Positions 9,100-16,420 of a stretch of 50,173 nt of DNA are shown here, piece by piece (positions within the stretch are counted from its first letter, which is position 1; each line of letters begins with the position of its first letter). The stretch covers positions 1-50,173 of the forward strand of contig NZ_SSDF01000049.1 in assembly GCF_004794515.1 (NCBI RefSeq), read 5' to 3'. The stretch comes from Microbacterium sp. A20. Lineage in GTDB: Bacteria > Actinomycetota > Actinomycetes > Actinomycetales > Microbacteriaceae. Below the pieces are notes generated by a model. That model did no database searches and had not been told where the DNA came from. It worked only from the letters and a program-made list of their open reading frames with translations. The translations under genes were made by a program, and so were the position numbers.

Positions 9100-9924
9100 C
9101 TACAGGTTCGCCTCCGCATAGATGCGGAGTGCGTCGCGGACGAACTCCGCGCCCTGGGTGCCGCCGGACGACGTCGCGTAGTTCGCGCCGAAGCGCGGAT
9201 CCGCGACGTACATCTCGCCGAGCCCGATGACGTACGCCTTGACGTCGCCGCCGGGGACGGCCGCGGGAGTGCCGGGAATGCCCGTGAGCCACTCGACGTG
9301 GCGTCGCGCGACATCCTGAGCCTCGGCGGATGCCGGGTCGATGCCGCTCTCCGCCGCGGCGATCCAGTCGCGTCCGAGGTCGGACACGCGCTGCTGCCAG
9401 TCGGCGCGCTCGGCATCCGTCATACCCCGCCACCAGCGGTCGCTGTCGGCGTAGGCCTTCTTACCCCAACGATCCTCGACCTCCTCCTTGTACTCGGTGT
9501 GGTCGAAGCCGTCGAACATGTTCTCTGCCATGAGGTTCTCACCTCCTCTCAATGCGGTGATGGTCGATTCGACCGACGCGATCTGCCGCGCCAGCCTGGT
9601 CTGCTCCTCGCGCAGCAGCGCGAGATGGGTCTCGAGGGCGGATGCTTCGCCGCGATCCCTCTCTGCCAAACCTGTCGCGTCCTGGGTCCCTGAGCTTGTC
9701 GAAGGGCCGAGCACCTCCGCGATCTGCGGCAGCCCGAGTCCGAGCTCTCGCAGCAGGAGGATGCGCTGCAGCCGCACGAGCGCCTGTGCGTCGTAGTGCC
9801 GGTAGCCGTTGGGCGCGATGCGCGACGGCGGCAGCAGTCCGATGTCGTCGTAGTGCCGCAGCGTGCGACTCGTGGTGCCCGCCAGCCGCGCGATCTCCTG
9901 GATGGACCATTCGTCCCGCTCCAT
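9100..9924 (-). CDS. MerR-family regulator with a TipAS ligand-binding domain
   Basis: The 274-residue protein begins with a MerR winged helix (WSIQEIARLAGTTSRTLRHY at 6-25, then DDIGLLPPSRIAPNGYRHYD). A coiled-coil follows to about residue 125, then a TipAS-type C-terminal domain (NMFDGFDHTEYKEEVEDRWG near 134-153 and the RWWRGMTDAERADW segment). TipAL-type proteins sense thiopeptide or other drugs in actinobacteria and activate promoters with a 19-bp spacer, as found upstream of this gene. Residues 73-81 (GPSTSSGTQ) are encoded by a 25-bp repeat also seen in the transporter gene at 42.3 kb, so this linker looks like an insertion between the DNA-binding and dimerisation parts. An internal start before NMFDGFDHTEY could give a short TipAS form, as in TipA, but I see no proof of it. 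Confidence 0.9.
   Translation of the reverse strand: MERDEWSIQEIARLAGTTSRTLRHYDDIGLLPPSRIAPNGYRHYDAQALVRLQRILLLRELGLGLPQIAEVLGPSTSSGTQDATGLAERDRGEASALETHLALLREEQTRLARQIASVESTITALRGGENLMAENMFDGFDHTEYKEEVEDRWGKKAYADSDRWWRGMTDAERADWQQRVSDLGRDWIAAAESGIDPASAEAQDVARRHVEWLTGIPGTPAAVPGGDVKAYVIGLGEMYVADPRFGANYATSSGGTQGAEFVRDALRIYAEANL
9684..9708. repeat. 25-bp dispersed repeat inside the MerR gene
   Basis: The core CCCTGAGCTTGTCGAAGGG, with GG/GCC flanks, matches 24 of 25 bases of the reverse complement of 43621-43645. It lies in frame within the MerR coding sequence and encodes GPSTSSGT. Short repeats of this kind (CCTTCGACAAGCTCAGG) are, from memory, common in GC-rich genomes. Confidence 0.75.
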
Positions 9925-9951
9925 GTCGCCTCCTTCCCGTTCGATATCTCG

Positions 9952-9982
9952 ACTCTAGAAGTTGACGCTGCGTCAAGGTCAA
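9952..9982 (-). promoter_or_regulatory. MerR-type promoter/operator of the TipA-like gene
   Basis: Reading the reverse strand, a consensus -35 TTGACC (9982-9977) is separated from a -10 TAGAGT (9957-9952) by exactly 19 bases. The spacer contains the palindrome TTGACGCAGCGTCAA. An over-long 19-bp spacer with a central dyad is the signature of promoters that MerR proteins untwist on activation. It lies 28 bases before the MerR start codon, so the gene is probably autoregulated. Confidence 0.85.
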
Positions 9983-10256
9983 GCGGGAGTTGGTCTCCTC
10001 GCGCTCCCGCCCCCTCGCCACTCCTTCTCGAGTGCACGGCTTAGCGACGAATGCACGGGTTGTCTGCGCCGCCAAGCCGTGCATTCGACAGCTTCCCGTG
10101 CGCTCAGAGCAGTGACGGCGGTGCATGGAGCGCTGACCGTCAGGCCATCTCGATCAGCCACCGGATCCGACACGTCGACAGAGACCTCGTGGCGGAGCTG
10201 CCCGAGCAGAGGTAGTCATGCCGACGTCATCGTCGAGTGTGGCCCCGGGGAGGCAG
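9983..10256. other. Gene-free spacer
   Basis: Apart from the palindromic element at 10029-10107, this stretch between the MerR promoter and the next stop codon contains no reading frame with a plausible start or family match. Confidence 0.6.
10029..10107. repeat. Intergenic palindromic element with 19-bp units (copy A)
   Basis: Two adjacent 19-bp units, CGAGTGCACGGCTTAGCGA (10029-10047) and CGAATGCACGGGTTGTCTG (10048-10066), are followed by two units in inverse orientation whose CCGTGC cores start at 10077 and 10096, again 19 bp apart. The outer arms pair as CGAGTGCACGGCTT against AAGCCGTGCATTCG. The core CGAGTGCACGG recurs at 37338 and 46967. Confidence 0.8.
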
Positions 10257-10721
10257 TCACCGGTGCTCGATCGCATCGTCGGGGGCGGCCGTCCTCAGCC
10301 GCACCTTGTCTCCGACCGACACGGCGCCGAAGCACATGACGCTTCCGAGAACGGCGAGTCCGCCGACGACCGCGAAGGCCTGATACCAATCCCACACGAG
10401 CAGATACATCGGGAAGATACCCATGACGGCCGCCAAGGCGTTGGGGATGAGGACATGGCGGATCCGGTTGCGGCTGACTCGCGATGATCCGCCACTCACC
10501 GGTCGCTCAAGAGACCAGCACATCAGCGCGACCGGCACTCCCCCGGCCGCGAAAATCGCGAAGGTGCCGAGCAGGGGCGTGACATGATCTCGCCCTCCAG
10601 GGGATACCTCCCAACCGCCGACCGATCCGTAGCGGAACAACGCAACGATCGCAGCCGTCATCAACACGGCGCCAAGCAGCAGGAGCATGGGGGGAAACGC
10701 TCTAGTCCGTCTCGACGTCAT
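10257..10721 (-). CDS. Multi-pass membrane protein of unknown function
   Basis: The 154-residue protein has four hydrophobic segments (about residues 10-28, 44-62, 87-106 and 109-130) and a basic start, MTSRRTRAF. A GGGGGAG ribosome-binding site lies six bases before ATG 10721, which I prefer to the upstream in-frame start at 10790. No family motif is recognised. A promoter resembling the MerR promoter of the previous gene lies upstream at 10871-10900. Confidence 0.75.
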   Translation of the reverse strand: MTSRRTRAFPPMLLLLGAVLMTAAIVALFRYGSVGGWEVSPGGRDHVTPLLGTFAIFAAGGVPVALMCWSLERPVSGGSSRVSRNRIRHVLIPNALAAVMGIFPMYLLVWDWYQAFAVVGGLAVLGSVMCFGAVSVGDKVRLRTAAPDDAIEHR

Positions 10722-10870
10722 CGCGACTCCCCCAGCAGAGCGCCGATGGTCGCATTCGAAACCCCGAGAGCCACGAGGCAACGCACCCATCGCACGCGGT
10801 AGTGCGCACCTGAGATCGTGGTCATCGTCGATTGTCCTCGAATTCGGGTGGCGGGGGTGGCAATCACTCG

Positions 10871-10900
10871 ACTCTAGAGCTCACGGTGCGTCACCGTCAG
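10871..10900 (-). promoter_or_regulatory. Second MerR-like promoter
   Basis: On the reverse strand CTGACG (10900-10895) and TAGAGT (10876-10871) are separated by 18 bases. A palindrome with arms ACGGTG/CACCGT around CGT (10883-10897) overlaps the -35 and spacer. The TCGACTCTAGA block at the -10 end is identical to that of the promoter at 9952-9982, which suggests a shared regulator or a shared origin. The gene served would be the membrane protein at 10257-10721, with a leader of about 140 bases. Confidence 0.55.
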
Positions 10901-10921
10901 CATCGCCCCCACACGCGAAAA

Positions 10922-10954
10922 CGGCCCCACCCCCGGGTCGGGAGGGCGGGGCCG
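10922..10954 (-). terminator. Terminator of the nucleoside hydrolase operon
   Basis: CGGCCCC pairs with GGGGCCG, and the stem extends through CCC/GGG after one mismatch. On the reverse strand the stem is followed by GTTTTC, a short U-tract. It lies 22 bases after the nucleoside hydrolase stop codon. Confidence 0.75.
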
Positions 10955-10976
10955 CTGGTCACGACGGAAACGCCGG

Positions 10977-11954
10977 TCAGTCGACGGCGGTTCCGAACGC
11001 AGTCACGGAGGCCGTCAGAGCGTCGGCCACGGCCTGGGCGTCGATGTCGAAGAGCACGTCGACGTTGGGCACTCCCTGCCACCGGTCGATCATCTGCACG
11101 ACCGTCTGACCGCGGGTGTGCGTGCCGTTCAGCTCCACGTCCACACGCAGCCGCCGCACGGTGAACCACTCGGGGTTGAGCGCGTAGGCGACACAGGGCA
11201 CGTCGTTGAGGTGCATGCCCTCGGTCTTCCACTCCGGCATCTCGTCGCGGTCGTCCTGACGGTCGGGGTAGCCGATCATCTCGCAGAGCGCCACGCCCAT
11301 CGGCGAGCGCGACTCCCAGAGGGTGCGGATGTGATGGGGCGAGAGCGAGAAGCTGCGGGACACGTCCAGACCGACCTGCGTGAGCGGAGCCCCGGACTGG
11401 ATGACGATCTCCGCGGCCTCGGGGTCGTTGTAGATGTTCGCGCTCGCGACCGGGGTGACGTTACCCCAGGTGAGGGCTGCCCCGCCCATGTAGATGATGC
11501 GGCGCACCGAGCGCGCGAACTCCGGCTCGAGCTTGATCGCCAGCGCGACGTTCGTCAGCGGAGCGAGCGCCATGATGGTCACCTCGCCCGGTGCCGCCAT
11601 GACCGTCTCGATCATCCGGCGCACGGCATCGGACGCGACGTCGGCATCCGGATCCGGGTCGGGGTACTCCCAGTAGCCCACGCCGCCGGGGCGGTGGATG
11701 TGCTCCGCGAAGTTCGGCTCACCGACCAGCGGCCGACTCGCGCCCTTCCAGATGGGCAGGTCGGGACGACCGGCGAGGGCCGCGATCTTGCGGGCATTCG
11801 CCGTGGCGGTGTCGACATCGACGTTGCCGAAGACCGTGGTCAGCGCCTCGATGTGGAAGGCGTCCGAGGCGAGCGCCCAGAACAGCGCTCCGGCGTCGTC
11901 GATCCCGGGGTCGGTGTCAATGATCAGTCGTTCCATATCCATGCTTTCTGTCAT
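10977..11954 (-). CDS. Nucleoside hydrolase (inosine/uridine-preferring family), first copy
   Basis: The enzyme should split ribonucleosides into base and free ribose. The N-terminal calcium site RLIIDTDPGIDDA is present, as are TTVFGNVDVDTATANA, the IIYMGGA segment and the distal calcium-ligand region with NIYNDPEAAEIV. The length, about 325 residues, is usual. ATG is possible at 11954, 11942 or 11936. None has an ideal ribosome-binding site, and the last leaves the calcium motif four residues from the N terminus, as in many relatives. It is the third gene after the transporter promoter at 13.6 kb, following the MFS and small membrane-protein genes at short spacing. A second, distant copy lies at 14099-15085. 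Confidence 0.88.
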   Translation of the reverse strand: MTESMDMERLIIDTDPGIDDAGALFWALASDAFHIEALTTVFGNVDVDTATANARKIAALAGRPDLPIWKGASRPLVGEPNFAEHIHRPGGVGYWEYPDPDPDADVASDAVRRMIETVMAAPGEVTIMALAPLTNVALAIKLEPEFARSVRRIIYMGGAALTWGNVTPVASANIYNDPEAAEIVIQSGAPLTQVGLDVSRSFSLSPHHIRTLWESRSPMGVALCEMIGYPDRQDDRDEMPEWKTEGMHLNDVPCVAYALNPEWFTVRRLRVDVELNGTHTRGQTVVQMIDRWQGVPNVDVLFDIDAQAVADALTASVTAFGTAVD

Positions 11955-11964
11955 GTCCTCGCGG

Positions 11965-12249
11965 CTACGCATGCCGTTCGGACGCTTCACTGTGCCCATC
12001 TGCGACCGCCGGCCTCACCCGTGCACCACGGGCGGAACGTGTGTAGACGAACAGGTACCAGCAGTTGATCGCGATGAGGGTGATGTTGAGCGCGACCATG
12101 GGCGCGCTGCCGAGCATCAGGTTGTAGGCCATGAGCATCGCCGATGCTCCGAGGTTCAGCCACCGGAGGCGAGAGATCGTCGGCTGGAGGATCGAGATGA
12201 TCAGGAGAGCACTGCCGGCCCAGCCGACGATCTCACGCCAGATATCCAT
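11965..12249 (-). CDS. Small membrane protein, YgjV-like
   Basis: The 94-residue protein has three hydrophobic segments with LQPTISRLRWLNLGASAMLM between the first two. This pattern resembles the YgjV/PQ-loop group of short membrane proteins. It begins at ATG 12249, seven bases after the transporter stop codon, and ends 10 bases before the nucleoside hydrolase gene, so it is an operon member. It could aid transport, but its function is unknown. Confidence 0.65.
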   Translation of the reverse strand: MDIWREIVGWAGSALLIISILQPTISRLRWLNLGASAMLMAYNLMLGSAPMVALNITLIAINCWYLFVYTRSARGARVRPAVADGHSEASERHA

Positions 12250-12256
12250 CAGACGG

Positions 12257-13576
12257 TCACTTGCCCACGAAGAGGCCGTTGCGGTTCTTGGCGAGGACGT
12301 AGAGCACGACGCTGATCGCACACAGGGTGGCGATGTAGATCGGGAAGACCCACATCATCCCCTGGCTCTGCAGCCACAGCAGCAGGTACGAGGCGGTGCC
12401 GCCGAAGATGGCGACGCCGAGGCCGTATCCGAGCCCGAGACCGGTGCCGCGGATGTGCTGCGGCAGGAGGGAGTTGGACACGACGACGAAGATCGTCATG
12501 TTGAGCAGCAGCACGATCGCGCCACCGAACATCACGCCGGCGAGCGTGCCGACTCCGGGCTGCGAGTACAGCAGCGCCAGGAAGATGGTCGGGATCGCCA
12601 GCAGACGCGCGACGACGAACCACCGCGACATCGGGAACCGGTCGAGGATGCGGCTCAGGCCGTAGGCGCCGAGGGTCAGGAAGACGCCCATGCCGGTCGT
12701 GATCGCGAACACCGCGGTGGGGTCTTCTCCGAAGGTGCCGTTCGCGAGATTCGGCAGGCCGGCGATCCAGGTGTAGTTGTACGCCTGGATGGCGCCGACG
12801 ATGAACACCGTGGCGAGCACGCTCAGCCAGTACTTGCGCACATCTCGCCACACGGAGTTGTCCTTCGTGGGGATCGCGCCGACCGTGCGGATGGCCGCCG
12901 TGTCGAGCGTCTCGGGCAGCGTGCGGCGCAGCCACAGCACGATCAGACCGAACGCGCCACCCACGATGAACGGGATGCGCCACCCGTAAGCGGCGAGCGC
13001 TTCCGGTCCGAGCAGGAGGCTGATGAAGAAGATCGACAGTGGTGCGAGCAAGTTGCCCAGGTTGTTGAAGAACGCGAAGAACCCGGCGACGTAACCGGGA
13101 CGGTTGGGGACCAGCTCCAGCGCATATGCCGTTCCGAGCGGTGCCTCTACACCGGCGGACAGGCCCTGGAGGAGGCGTGCGGCGACGACGATGATCGGCG
13201 CGAGAACGCCGATGGTCTGGTAATCGGGGAGGATGCCGATGATGAAACTGCCGAGGGCGACGGCCCCGACCGCGAAGATCATGATCTTCCGGCGCCCGTA
13301 GCGGTCGGCGACGAACCCGAAGACGACACCGCCGAGCGGTCGAGCGACGAACCCGACGGCGAAGACGGCCAGGGCGTTCAGGGTGGAGGCGAGCGGACTG
13401 TCGGAGGGGAAGAACGCTGCGCCGAGGTAGACCGAGAGGAGCCCGAAGATCGCCCAGTCGTACCACTCGAGAGCGTGCCCCCAGCTCAACGCCCGGAGAT
13501 TGCGGCGCTCGGTCTTGCTCGCCTTGCTCGTCAACTGCTGCGGCGGCGTGGCTGCCACTACTTCTTCAGTGCTCAT
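12257..13576 (-). CDS. MFS transporter, metabolite:H+ symporter (MHS) type
   Basis: The 439-residue, twelve-helix protein carries MHS marks: LSWGHALEWYDWAIFGLL in helix 1, then VARPLGGVVFGFVADRYGRR, the sugar-porter-like loop signature between helices 2 and 3. PETLDTAAIRT and IAGLPNLANGTFGE fall in the central loop region. The ribosome-binding site AGGAG lies six bases before ATG 13576. It is the first gene of an operon with a small membrane protein and a nucleoside hydrolase, which points to nucleoside or nucleoside-derived substrates. MHS transporters otherwise carry organic acids such as shikimate, citrate or proline/betaine, so the substrate stays open. Confidence 0.85.
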   Translation of the reverse strand: MSTEEVVAATPPQQLTSKASKTERRNLRALSWGHALEWYDWAIFGLLSVYLGAAFFPSDSPLASTLNALAVFAVGFVARPLGGVVFGFVADRYGRRKIMIFAVGAVALGSFIIGILPDYQTIGVLAPIIVVAARLLQGLSAGVEAPLGTAYALELVPNRPGYVAGFFAFFNNLGNLLAPLSIFFISLLLGPEALAAYGWRIPFIVGGAFGLIVLWLRRTLPETLDTAAIRTVGAIPTKDNSVWRDVRKYWLSVLATVFIVGAIQAYNYTWIAGLPNLANGTFGEDPTAVFAITTGMGVFLTLGAYGLSRILDRFPMSRWFVVARLLAIPTIFLALLYSQPGVGTLAGVMFGGAIVLLLNMTIFVVVSNSLLPQHIRGTGLGLGYGLGVAIFGGTASYLLLWLQSQGMMWVFPIYIATLCAISVVLYVLAKNRNGLFVGK

Positions 13577-13626
13577 GGAGCTCCTTTGCTCTGCCCTCGA
13601 GGGGGAGGTGATCGACCCGTTAGCGA

Positions 13627-13637
13627 CTATAGTATAG
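13627..13637. promoter_or_regulatory. Probable GntR operator over divergent -10 elements
   Basis: CTATAGTATAG is an 11-bp palindrome with one central base. On the forward strand TATAGT (13628-13633) can act as -10 for the deaminase gene. On the reverse strand TATACT (13636-13631) can act as -10 for the transporter operon. The motif ATAGTATAG recurs at 21710-21718 over the -10 of the long catabolic operon. A GntR/FCD regulator encoded next to that operon is the likely binder. Confidence 0.6.
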
Positions 13638-13670
13638 CAGGATTCCGCTTCGTGACAGAAAGAGTGCATC

Positions 13671-14084
13671 GTGACTTCACCGCTGAACGACACCGACCGC
13701 CGCCTCGCCGACGCCGCTTCCGCACTGCTCATCCGCACGCACGACGCCGACCTGCACCGCGTCGCGGCAGCCGCCCGCGGAGCGTCGGGAGAGATCTACC
13801 TCGGCCTCAGCCTGCGCTCCCCTCGAGTGAGCGTCTGCGCCGAGAGCTCGGCCCTCGCGAACGCCAGGATCGGCGGCGAGCAGCACATCGAGGCCATGGT
13901 CGCGGTCGGGTTGCGCGAAGACGGAACCACGGTCATCCTCAACCCCTGCGGCGTGTGCCGTGAGCTCGTGCCCGCCATCGCCCCGGGCATCCGCACACTC
14001 GCCGACGACGGCGGCCACCCGGTGTGGGTGACCGCCGCCGATCTGCTGCCGATGCCGTGGGTGCGCGCACGCTCCTACGACTGA
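13671..14084 (+). CDS. Cytidine deaminase-like zinc enzyme
   Basis: The 137-residue protein has the two zinc motifs of the family: CAE at 56-58, whose Glu is the proton shuttle, and PCGVC with Cys 93 and Cys 96. The order and spacing match homotetrameric cytidine deaminases and blasticidin-S deaminase-type relatives. It begins at GTG 13671 after an AAAGAG sequence. It is divergent from the nucleoside transporter operon, with the shared palindrome between them, and faces the second nucleoside hydrolase gene. Deamination of cytidine to uridine would feed the hydrolases; a modified nucleoside is also possible. Confidence 0.85.
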   Translation: MTSPLNDTDRRLADAASALLIRTHDADLHRVAAAARGASGEIYLGLSLRSPRVSVCAESSALANARIGGEQHIEAMVAVGLREDGTTVILNPCGVCRELVPAIAPGIRTLADDGGHPVWVTAADLLPMPWVRARSYD

Positions 14085-14098
14085 TCCGATCGCGCGCC

Positions 14099-15085
14099 TC
14101 AGCGCCAGGGAAGCGGGCGCCGCAGCACCTCGCCGATCCGCTCGAGCACGCCGTCGAAGTCCATGTCGAAGACGACACGATGGATCGGCCGCGCCTCGTC
14201 CTTCACCGGATGCACCCCGGCGAGGTAACGGTCGCCGGTCTCCTGGTCGAAGAACGTCTCGAGCGGACGCATGACCGCGCCGGTCACGAGCTCGGGGAAC
14301 AGCAGGCTCGCGACGGCCATGCTGTCGTTGATGCCCATGACCCGGCGTCCTTCCGGCTGCGGGTACGAGCGCGAGTAGAAGCCGGCGTAGTCCCGACTGA
14401 TCGCGGTGATCAGCTGTGCGGGGGCGAAGCCGGTCGAGGATGCGATGTCGAGGAAGAAGTCCTCGGGGACGAGGGCCTGACGGGTCACGTACGGCCCGCA
14501 CCAGGTGACGTCGCCCTCATGGGCGGCCACGATGCGCGCCGCGTCGATGTCGAACGACACGTTCGGATCGCGCGAGACCCGGAACCGGCGATCCTCCCAC
14601 GGCGCGGTGTCGTGGTAGAGCGCCGGCCCGAGCGTGCCCACGATGGTGGTCGAGCGGAGTCGCTGCAGCAGGTCGGGCCGCGTCTCGATGGCAGCAGCGA
14701 GGTTCGTCTGCGGCCCGAGCGCGAGATAGTCGATCTCGCCGTCGTGCTGTTCGACCAGGTCGAGCACGACGTCGACACCGACCGGCTCGGGATCCACGGA
14801 CTGCGCCGGACGAAGCCCGGTGTTGCCGAAGCCGTCTTCCCCGTGGATGCCGGGGTTCATCCGCAGCTCCTGGATGAGCGGCACGTCCGCGCCGCGGTAC
14901 ACCGGCACATCCGTGCGTCCGCAGGTGTCGAGAACGTACCGGGCGTTGTCGGCCGCCCGTTCGCCGGTGGTGTTCCCGAACACGCTGACCACCGCCAGGA
15001 TCTCGACCTCGGGATCGGCGGCCAGCAGCATCAGGGCCAGGGCGTCATCCACCCCGGTGTCGGTGTCGACGATGACTTTTCTCAT
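14099..15085 (-). CDS. Nucleoside hydrolase, second copy
   Basis: The 328-residue enzyme has VIVDTDTGVDDALALML with the calcium-binding Asp cluster at residues about 4-15, VFGNTTGERAADNARYVLD, and the conserved family core. It differs strongly from the copy at 10977-11954, for example DTDTGVDDA against DTDPGIDDA, so the two are not a recent duplication and may prefer different nucleosides. The GAGGAG ribosome-binding site is seven bases before ATG 15085. It is the last gene of the operon that starts at 21.7 kb, 22 bases after the gene for a signal-less binding protein. This places nucleoside cleavage in the same transcript as the tetronate-type enzymes. Confidence 0.9.
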   Translation of the reverse strand: MRKVIVDTDTGVDDALALMLLAADPEVEILAVVSVFGNTTGERAADNARYVLDTCGRTDVPVYRGADVPLIQELRMNPGIHGEDGFGNTGLRPAQSVDPEPVGVDVVLDLVEQHDGEIDYLALGPQTNLAAAIETRPDLLQRLRSTTIVGTLGPALYHDTAPWEDRRFRVSRDPNVSFDIDAARIVAAHEGDVTWCGPYVTRQALVPEDFFLDIASSTGFAPAQLITAISRDYAGFYSRSYPQPEGRRVMGINDSMAVASLLFPELVTGAVMRPLETFFDQETGDRYLAGVHPVKDEARPIHRVVFDMDFDGVLERIGEVLRRPLPWR

Positions 15086-15107
15086 GGGTGCTCTCCTCGT
15101 AGGGGGA

Positions 15108-15785
15108 TCAGGGACGCGACAGCCCGAACGCGGCGAACGCGTCCTGCGTCGACTTCTCGGTCAGGAGGGTGACGAATCGCGCAGCGGCATCCCCGGCACC
15201 GGGGCGCGCGCCGATCGCGAACCGTCCATAGGACTGCAGTTCGTGCGGGATCGGTTCGACGATCTGCGGGCCGACGACCGAACGCAGCTCGCTGACCTGC
15301 TGGACCGCGACATCGGCCCGACCGTCGAGCAGCGCTTCCACGGTGAGGCCCGACGCGCAGCGCACCGCGCGCTCGTCGATGCGCTCGAGAAGGTCGCGCT
15401 CGCGGAGCATCTTCATGAAGTGCACTCCACTCGCGCCGCTCAGCGTGTACGCGACGGCCCGGGCGGCGAGCAGGTAGTCGAGGAACGCCGCCGCGGAGTC
15501 GTCGGCAGGTCCGGGTGTGCCGTCGAGCCGCGCGAATCCCACGGATGACACCGCGATCTCGGCGACGTGGGCGGGGTCCACCAGCCCCCTCTCGGCGAGG
15601 TCGGTCACCGACGACGAGACCCCGAGCACCAGGTCGGGCCGCTCCCCCGCCGCGATGCGGTCGAGCAGCACGGTCGTGGGCTCGAACGTCGCGTCGACGC
15701 GGGCACCCGTGGCGCTCTCGAACGCCGGGATGATCTGCTCGACGAGGGGCTTCTTCACGACGAGGCCGCTGTACAGGGTGATCAC
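15108..15785 (-). CDS. Molybdate-binding-protein-like (ModA/PBP type II) protein without a signal peptide
   Basis: The 225-residue protein has a periplasmic-binding-protein fold pattern: ITLYSGLVVKKPLVEQIIPA at the start, PDLVLGVSSSVTDLAERGLV, VLLDRIAAGERP and a C-terminal GRFAIGARPGAGDAAARFV. It starts directly at the first beta strand at GTG 15785, which overlaps the aldolase stop by four bases (GTGA), so no secretion signal can precede it. No ABC permease or ATPase is nearby. A cytoplasmic role, as sensor, carrier or enzyme, is more likely than transport. Confidence 0.7.
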   Translation of the reverse strand: MITLYSGLVVKKPLVEQIIPAFESATGARVDATFEPTTVLLDRIAAGERPDLVLGVSSSVTDLAERGLVDPAHVAEIAVSSVGFARLDGTPGPADDSAAAFLDYLLAARAVAYTLSGASGVHFMKMLRERDLLERIDERAVRCASGLTVEALLDGRADVAVQQVSELRSVVGPQIVEPIPHELQSYGRFAIGARPGAGDAAARFVTLLTEKSTQDAFAAFGLSRP

Positions 15786-16420
15786 GAGGGAGTCCTTTCG
15801 GAGGGCGCTGCGAACGACTGCAGCTGCGCGGGGGTGAGCGGGGCCGTGGCGAGACCGCGGGTGAGGAAGAACAGCTGCGCGGTGTGCTCGAGTTCTTCCA
15901 GGGCATCCACCGCCGAATCCAGATCGACGCCGGCGACGACGGGACCGTGATTGCGCAGCAGCAGAGCGTGCGTCACGCGGGCGGCATCCTCCACGGCGGT
16001 GGTCGCGGCCCGATCGCCCGGGGCGAAGTACGGAAGCATCCGCAGCGTTCCGACACGCATGCCGTAGTAGGCGGTGAGGGGCGGGATCGGATCGTCGGCA
16101 TCGACATCGGCCAGACACGACACGGCGGCGGCGTAGACCGAGTGGGTGTGCACGACCGCGTTGAGGTCCGGACGCACCCGTAGCATCGCGACGTGCAGGA
16201 ACGCCTCCTTCGTCGGCTTCGGGCCCTCGATGTGCGTGCCGTCGAGAGCGACCACCGAGAGTTGGTCCGCCTCGATGTCGGCGAGGCTGATGCCCGTCGG
16301 CGTGAGCAGGACGCGGTCGCCGTCCCGCACCGCGAGGTTGCCGGTGCGGCCATGAGTGAGACCGCGGCGGTGGATCGAGTGCGCGACGCGTTCGATCGCG
16401 CGGCGGGTGGCGGCACTCAT
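15782..16420 (-). CDS. Class II aldolase-family decarboxylase, OtnC-like
   Basis: The 212-residue protein belongs to the class II aldolase/adducin family. Glu72 and the zinc ligands HTH (91-93) and His158 in RNHG are in place. In OtnC relatives the reaction is decarboxylation of 3-oxo-tetronate 4-phosphate to dihydroxyacetone phosphate and CO2. The gene overlaps the kinase gene by four bases and is followed by the binding-protein-like gene with another four-base overlap, so it is tightly coupled. The exact chain length of the substrate cannot be read and could be C4 or C5. Confidence 0.82.
   Translation of the reverse strand: MSAATRRAIERVAHSIHRRGLTHGRTGNLAVRDGDRVLLTPTGISLADIEADQLSVVALDGTHIEGPKPTKEAFLHVAMLRVRPDLNAVVHTHSVYAAAVSCLADVDADDPIPPLTAYYGMRVGTLRMLPYFAPGDRAATTAVEDAARVTHALLLRNHGPVVAGVDLDSAVDALEELEHTAQLFFLTRGLATAPLTPAQLQSFAAPSERTPS

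Noticed and set aside
12131..13963. Forward frame of about 600 codons opposite the MFS gene
   Set aside because: Its composition is typical of the complement of a membrane-protein gene, and it also runs across the divergent promoter region.
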